A stretch of DNA of 8,556 nucleotides, taken from positions 1-8,556 of the forward strand of contig CAXBQV010000079.1 in NCBI GenBank assembly GCA_963978265.1, written 5' to 3'. Positions 5,107-8,556 of the stretch are shown here, piece after piece. This DNA is from JAKALQ01 sp963978265. Lineage in GTDB: Bacteria; Actinomycetota; Actinomycetes; S36-B12; UBA5976. The translations under genes and the position numbers were made by a program. The notes beneath the pieces are model-generated. The model did not search any database, was not told the DNA's origin, and saw only the letters and a list, made by a program, of their open reading frames with translations. Within the stretch, counting starts at the first letter, position 1; each line of letters starts with the position of its first letter.

Positions 5107-7157
5107 TGTCCGAGGATCGCGAGCAGTTCGTCGCCGTACAGATCCAGCTTCTGAGGCCCGATCCCACTGATCCGCAGCAATTGCTGTTTCGTTTCGGGTC
5201 GCTGCTCGGCGAGCGCCATCAACGTCGCATCGGTGAAGACCACGTACGCCGGCACCGAGCGCTCCTGCGCCTGCTGCTTGCGCCACTCCACGAGCCTCGC
5301 GAACAACGCTTCGTCCATACCCGACGGACAGGTCGAGCAGCGCTCCAACGTGCGTTCGACGCCGGTGGTGAGCGCGGCTCCGCACACACGGCACCGAGCG
5401 GGCCCGGAACGCCGCTTCTCCCCGCGCGACGTTCCGAACTTCACTGACGCCCGGCCGTCGACAACGGCGGTTGCGGGATCCCGGACCGCGTCGAGAAAGC
5501 GTGAAGGGTTGCGACTGCCGCGTGAACCAGCGCTGCGCGCCCGCGCCCAGGTGCACAGGAGCACCTCGGACGCACGCGTGATTCCGACATAGAAGAGTCG
5601 GCGTTCCTCGTCGAGTGCCTGCTCCCCTTCGGCATAAATGAGCGGCAGCGTCCCTTCGCTGCAACCGGCGAGCACCACATGGGACCACTCGAGACCCTTC
5701 GCGGCGTGCAGGCTTGCGAGTGTGACGCCGTCGACTGCCGGCGCATGCTGTTGCTCGGCGCGCTCGTCCAACACCCGGATGAGATCGGCGAGTGTCGCCT
5801 CCGCATTCACGGCCACAACGTCGTGCGCAAGGGTGAGCAGCGCCACATATGTCTCCCAGACTTCGCGCGTCGCGGAGCCACCGGCCGGCTGCTGGGCTTC
5901 GTTCCAGCCGAGGCCCGCGATCACATCGCGGACCGTCGCAACGACGTCGGCGCCGGGTTCGGCCATTGACTGGCCGCGCAGTAGCGTGATCGCCCGCCGG
6001 ATCTCCGCACGCTCGAAGAATCGTTCCGAGCCGCGCACCGTGTACGGGATGTCGGCGCTGGCGAGTGCATCCTCGAATGCTTCTGACTGCGCATTCGTGC
6101 GGTACAGCACAGCGATCGATCGCGGTGCGACGCCGGAGGCAATCCACTCGCGGATCCGATCGGCGACGCCATGCGCTTCGGCGCTCTCGTCGTCGAACTC
6201 GCTGACAATCGGCAGGGGCCCATGTTGCTGCTGTGACTGCAATTGCAGAGCGTTGCGCATGCCCGACAGCACCCGGTTGGCGACCGCCGCGATCTCGGGC
6301 GAGCATCGATATGTTCGCGCGAGCCGCACCACCGTCGCATCGGGCCAGGTCGTGGTGAAGTCCTGGAGGAATCGGGGATCCGCGCCGGCGAAGCTGTAGA
6401 TCGTCTGCGCCGGATCGCCAACGACGCAGATGTCGTCGCGGTCACCGAGCCACAACTGCAGCAGTCGGAACTGCACCGGGTTCACGTCCTGGAACTCGTC
6501 GACCGTGAACCAGCGGTATCGCTCATGGATTTGCGACGCAATGTCCGGGCGATCGGCGAGCATGCCGACGGTCAGCAGCAAGACATCTTCGAAGTCGATG
6601 ACGGCCCGCTGTTGCTTGATGTCCTCGTATGCGCGCCAGACATCGGCGACATCTTTCGGCATCAACGACGACGGCATGGAGCGGTGCGACTGCGCGGATG
6701 CCTGTTCAAATGCTTCGGGTGCAATCTCACGCACCTTCGCCCATTCGATTTCGGCAGCGAGGTCACGGACAACTGCAGTGTCCGGCGTGATGCCGGCTCG
6801 AGACGCTGCTTCTGCAACCACTTTCGCCTTCGACGCCATCACCTGCCAGGGCTCACCTCCGATGACCTGTGGCCAGAAGTGGGTGAGCTGTCGCAGTGCC
6901 GCACTATGGAATGTTGCGGTCGTGACCTGCCCGGCCCCGAGGCCAGCGAGTCGGCCGCGCAGTTCACCTGCGGCCTTCTTCGTGAACGTGACCGCCAACG
7001 AACGCCGGGCGTCATGGACGCCGGTTCCCACCGCGTACGCGATGCGATGTGTGATCGCGCGCGTCTTCCCTGCACCCGCTCCCGCATAGACGACGACCGG
7101 ACCCGCCGTGGCCATGGCCACCGCCCGCTGGTCCTCGTCGAGCCCGTCCAGATGCAC
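5103..7157 (-). CDS. uvrD2: ATP-dependent DNA helicase UvrD2 (superfamily 1A, with tetracysteine and HRDC domains)
   Basis: The 684-aa product starts at a GTG at 7157 with no Shine-Dalgarno; a TAnnnT -10 ends 6 nt upstream, which suggests a leaderless mRNA. All SF1A motifs are intact: Walker A AGAGAGKT (25-32), motif Ia TFTKKAAGELR (57-67), TFHS (82-85), Walker B DEFQD (220-224), motif III VVGDPAQTIYSFAGA (245-259), RTYRC (281-285), motif V SLHAAKGLEW (482-491) and motif VI RRLFYVGITRA (519-529). A zinc-type tetracysteine module follows, CRVC (589-592) and CSTC (607-610). The HRDC domain (about 632-684) ends ISGIGPQKLDLYGDELLAIL. This order is that of mycobacterial UvrD2, a 3'-5' DNA translocase and helicase; the tetracysteine module matters for unwinding in that protein. 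It should unwind DNA during repair in the cytoplasm. The gene diverges from nudC and converges on the E1-like gene with overlapping stop codons. Confidence 0.96.
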   Translation of the reverse strand: MHLDGLDEDQRAVAMATAGPVVVYAGAGAGKTRAITHRIAYAVGTGVHDARRSLAVTFTKKAAGELRGRLAGLGAGQVTTATFHSAALRQLTHFWPQVIGGEPWQVMASKAKVVAEAASRAGITPDTAVVRDLAAEIEWAKVREIAPEAFEQASAQSHRSMPSSLMPKDVADVWRAYEDIKQQRAVIDFEDVLLLTVGMLADRPDIASQIHERYRWFTVDEFQDVNPVQFRLLQLWLGDRDDICVVGDPAQTIYSFAGADPRFLQDFTTTWPDATVVRLARTYRCSPEIAAVANRVLSGMRNALQLQSQQQHGPLPIVSEFDDESAEAHGVADRIREWIASGVAPRSIAVLYRTNAQSEAFEDALASADIPYTVRGSERFFERAEIRRAITLLRGQSMAEPGADVVATVRDVIAGLGWNEAQQPAGGSATREVWETYVALLTLAHDVVAVNAEATLADLIRVLDERAEQQHAPAVDGVTLASLHAAKGLEWSHVVLAGCSEGTLPLIYAEGEQALDEERRLFYVGITRASEVLLCTWARARSAGSRGSRNPSRFLDAVRDPATAVVDGRASVKFGTSRGEKRRSGPARCRVCGAALTTGVERTLERCSTCPSGMDEALFARLVEWRKQQAQERSVPAYVVFTDATLMALAEQRPETKQQLLRISGIGPQKLDLYGDELLAILGH

Positions 7158-7163
7158 GGTGGG

Positions 7164-7186
7164 AGCCTACGGTCACCCCCAGACAT
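7164..7186 (-). promoter_or_regulatory. uvrD2 promoter resembling the RecA-independent DNA-damage (PafBC/RecA-NDp) motif
   Basis: On the minus strand ATGTCTGGG (7186-7178) is followed by exactly 8 nt and then TAGGCT (7169-7164). The actinobacterial damage-inducible motif is tTGTCRgtg, N8, TAnnnT. Here the TGTC core, the 8-nt spacer and TAnnnT agree, while the R position is T and the gtg is GGG. The -10 ends 6 nt before the GTG start, so transcription would begin at or beside the start codon. No LexA box is seen. Confidence 0.45.
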
Positions 7187-7198
7187 ACGCTTACCCGC
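7186..7198 (+). promoter_or_regulatory. nudC -10 element with leaderless start
   Basis: TACGCT (7186-7191) fits TAnnnT, and 7 nt separate it from the nudC ATG at 7199. No Shine-Dalgarno lies in that gap, so the transcript probably begins at or next to the ATG. The -35 position would overlap the uvrD2 -10 on the other strand, and no -35 consensus is visible. Confidence 0.4.
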
Positions 7199-8071
7199 AT
7201 GACCGTGCTGCAGGACCTCGCGCTCGGCCGCGGCAATCTCGACCGACTTGGCGAGCGACGCGGGGATACATTCTGGCTCGACGAGATCTACGCGCATCCG
7301 GACACGTTCATCGTCGGGGTTTCCGGCGGTGAGATCGCCCTCGATGAGAATCGACTTCGCAATTGCACGAATCTGCCGTTCGATGCAACGCGAGCGGCTC
7401 TGCTCGGAAGCGCCGGCGGCGTCACGTACGTCGCTTTGATGCTCGACGATGCCGTACCCGGCAGTCGATCGTTGCGCGAGGTCGGTCATCACCTGTCGGA
7501 CAATGACGCAGCGATCGCCACAACCGCAGTCGCTCTGCACCAGTGGCATCGCAACCACACACACTGCTCACGCTGCGGCGCCGAAACCGTGAATGCGCTC
7601 GCGGGATGGGAACGGCATTGCGTCGTCGATGCGAGCGCGCACTATCCACGCACCGATCCCGCGGTGATTATCGCCATCGTCGATGATGCCGATCGGCTGC
7701 TGCTTGCGCGACAGACGATCTGGCCGGCGAAGCGGTATTCGATCGTCGCGGGATACGTGGAACCGGGTGAGACCGCGGAGCACGCAGTGCATCGCGAGAT
7801 CCTCGAGGAAGTGCACCTGCGGGTGCACACGCTCGAGTACCTCGGGAGTCAGCCGTGGCCGTTCCCTGCCAGCCTCATGCTCTGCTACCGCGCGCACGCC
7901 ATCGGCTCGGACTTCCGTGTGGACGGCATCGAAATCGAACATGCGCTGTGGGTGACCCGTGATGAACTCGCTGCGAAGGTCAGACGTGGGGAATTGCTGC
8001 TGCCCTCGAAGGTGTCGATCGCGCGCCGCGCCATCGAACACTGGCACGGGGACCTCGCGTCATTGGACTGA
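7199..8071 (+). CDS. nudC: NAD(+) diphosphatase NudC (Nudix hydrolase)
   Basis: The 290-aa protein would hydrolyse NAD(H) to NMN(H) and AMP, and in bacteria also removes NAD caps from RNA 5' ends. The N-terminal NudC domain covers about 1-115. A zinc ribbon follows: CSRC (123-126), then HCVVDASAHYPRTDPAVI, where the expected fourth Cys is Asp144, so the site is Cys3-Asp at best. The Nudix box starts GYVEPGETAEHAVHREILEE (185-204). Its catalytic Glu residues are present, but the usual Gly of the closing EExGU is His206. The family signature SQPWPFPAS (217-225), which distinguishes NudC from other Nudix enzymes and fixes NAD specificity, is perfect. The start ATG has no ribosome site and sits 7 nt below a TAnnnT element. 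The gene is divergent from uvrD2, and its last 12 nt overlap the 3' end of the convergent adnB-like gene. Confidence 0.95.
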   Translation: MTVLQDLALGRGNLDRLGERRGDTFWLDEIYAHPDTFIVGVSGGEIALDENRLRNCTNLPFDATRAALLGSAGGVTYVALMLDDAVPGSRSLREVGHHLSDNDAAIATTAVALHQWHRNHTHCSRCGAETVNALAGWERHCVVDASAHYPRTDPAVIIAIVDDADRLLLARQTIWPAKRYSIVAGYVEPGETAEHAVHREILEEVHLRVHTLEYLGSQPWPFPASLMLCYRAHAIGSDFRVDGIEIEHALWVTRDELAAKVRRGELLLPSKVSIARRAIEHWHGDLASLD

Positions 8072-8556
8072 CGACGCCAACAGGTCGGCGATGTCCACCG
8101 AGTCGTCGAACCATTCCGTCTCGCCGTGTACGACGTAGAAGAAGCATGCGCGCACAGACGTGATGGGCACGCCGTACTTGGATGCGATCGCTTCACGGTA
8201 GATGGCTAGCTGCAGTGGATTCGCGGTCTTCTGCTTGTTCGTCTTCCAGTCGACGACGATGAATCCGTCGCCATCGCGATAGACGGCATCGACGCGACCA
8301 CGCACGCTGTGGTTGCCGAATCCCATGGTGAACGGAACCTCCTGGGCGTGCGGTTCGCGTGATGCCCATTCCGATGCGAGGAATCGGGCTTGCAGTTCCG
8401 CGAGTTCGGCTTCGTCGTCGTCGAACGGCAGGGTGTCGTCCAGGGGCAGCACCTGCTGGCCGTACATCTGCTCGACCCAGAGATGGAAGGCACTGCCCTT
8501 CTTCGCCGCATACGTGGGTTCCTTCGGCATCGGTCGGACGATGTTGAGGAGGAACG
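8060..8556 (-). CDS. AdnB-like helicase-nuclease, C-terminal RecB-type PD-(D/E)XK nuclease domain (5' part outside window)
   Basis: Only the last 164 complete codons are in the window. The frame is open to the right edge, and the ATG at 8530 is internal, since the preceding FLLNIVRP is in frame and family-like. The visible domain has the RecB-family nuclease motifs in order, numbered from that internal Met: GSAFHLWVEQ (His16), EVPF (Glu64), RGRVDAVY (Asp81), VVDWKT (Asp94, Lys96) and LQLAIYREA (Gln107, Tyr111). All catalytic positions are present, so the nuclease should be active. In mycobacteria, the AdnAB complex resects double-strand breaks, and adnB lies downstream of adnA and near nudC and uvrD2, so the position supports AdnB over AdnA. 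A generic UvrD/PD-(D/E)XK protein cannot be excluded because the helicase part is not seen. The end overlaps nudC by 12 nt, tail to tail. Confidence 0.85.
   Translation of the reverse strand, partial: FLLNIVRPMPKEPTYAAKKGSAFHLWVEQMYGQQVLPLDDTLPFDDDEAELAELQARFLASEWASREPHAQEVPFTMGFGNHSVRGRVDAVYRDGDGFIVVDWKTNKQKTANPLQLAIYREAIASKYGVPITSVRACFFYVVHGETEWFDDSVDIADLLASSVQ

Noticed and set aside
4996..6306. A 436-aa open frame on the minus strand inside uvrD2
   Set aside because: It lies in another frame of a helicase gene with every SF1 motif intact. Its translation is Arg-rich and low in hydrophobic residues, typical of GC-rich shadow frames.
6243..7202. A 319-aa open frame on the plus strand opposite the uvrD2 5' half
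   Set aside because: It is antisense to conserved UvrD2 motifs, has no recognisable domain, and would run through the uvrD2/nudC promoter gap.
1..8556. CRISPR arrays, insertion sequences, tRNA or rRNA genes, phage modules
   Set aside because: No regularly spaced repeats, transposase-like frames or recognisable RNA gene signatures were seen on either strand.

Overview
This window looks like a chromosomal segment of a moderately high-GC actinobacterium (Actinomycetota). The evidence is the gene content: a UPF0182 membrane protein, a Zincin_2/DUF2342-type protein, a mycobacterial-type UvrD2 helicase with tetracysteine and HRDC modules, NudC, and the end of an AdnB-like helicase-nuclease. From memory, this resembles the Mycobacterium tuberculosis Rv3193c-Rv3201c neighbourhood. 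The lineage cannot be fixed from the sequence alone, but the gene set is typical of a conserved core region and not of a mobile island. I see no insertion sequence, phage gene, tRNA, rRNA or CRISPR array.

Layout. 1-1803 (minus): UPF0182 membrane protein, cut by the left edge. 1848-2018 (minus): 56-aa single-pass membrane protein just upstream. 2102-3295 (plus): DUF2342 zincin-like protein, divergent from the previous pair and lacking an intact HExxH. 3296-3700: about 400 bp without a protein gene. It holds several DnaA-box-like 9-mers and then a compact unit of sigma-70-type promoter, foldable short RNA and 15-bp terminator hairpin. 3701-3859 (minus): 52-aa DUF5679-type zinc ribbon. 4060-5106 (plus): degenerate ThiF/E1-like protein with a PqqD-like N-terminus. 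5103-7157 (minus): uvrD2. 7199-8071 (plus): nudC. 8060-8556 (minus): RecB-type nuclease end of an adnB-like gene, cut by the right edge.

How it fits together. The right half is a DNA repair and nucleotide housekeeping cluster: UvrD2, NudC and an AdnB-like protein. uvrD2 and nudC diverge from a 41-bp gap. In that gap each start codon lies 6-7 nt below a TAnnnT -10 element, so both transcripts look leaderless. The uvrD2 promoter also resembles the actinobacterial RecA-independent DNA-damage (PafBC/RecA-NDp) motif. Three other genes (56-aa protein, DUF2342 protein, DUF5679 protein) have strong Shine-Dalgarno sites exactly 5 nt from ATG, so the window mixes leadered and leaderless genes.

The least ordinary part is 3296-4060. 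It contains an apparently standalone small RNA with its own promoter and terminator, not matched to any class I know, beside a tiny zinc-ribbon protein and an E1-like protein that seems to have lost its ATP-binding loop. Function and any link between these parts are inference.
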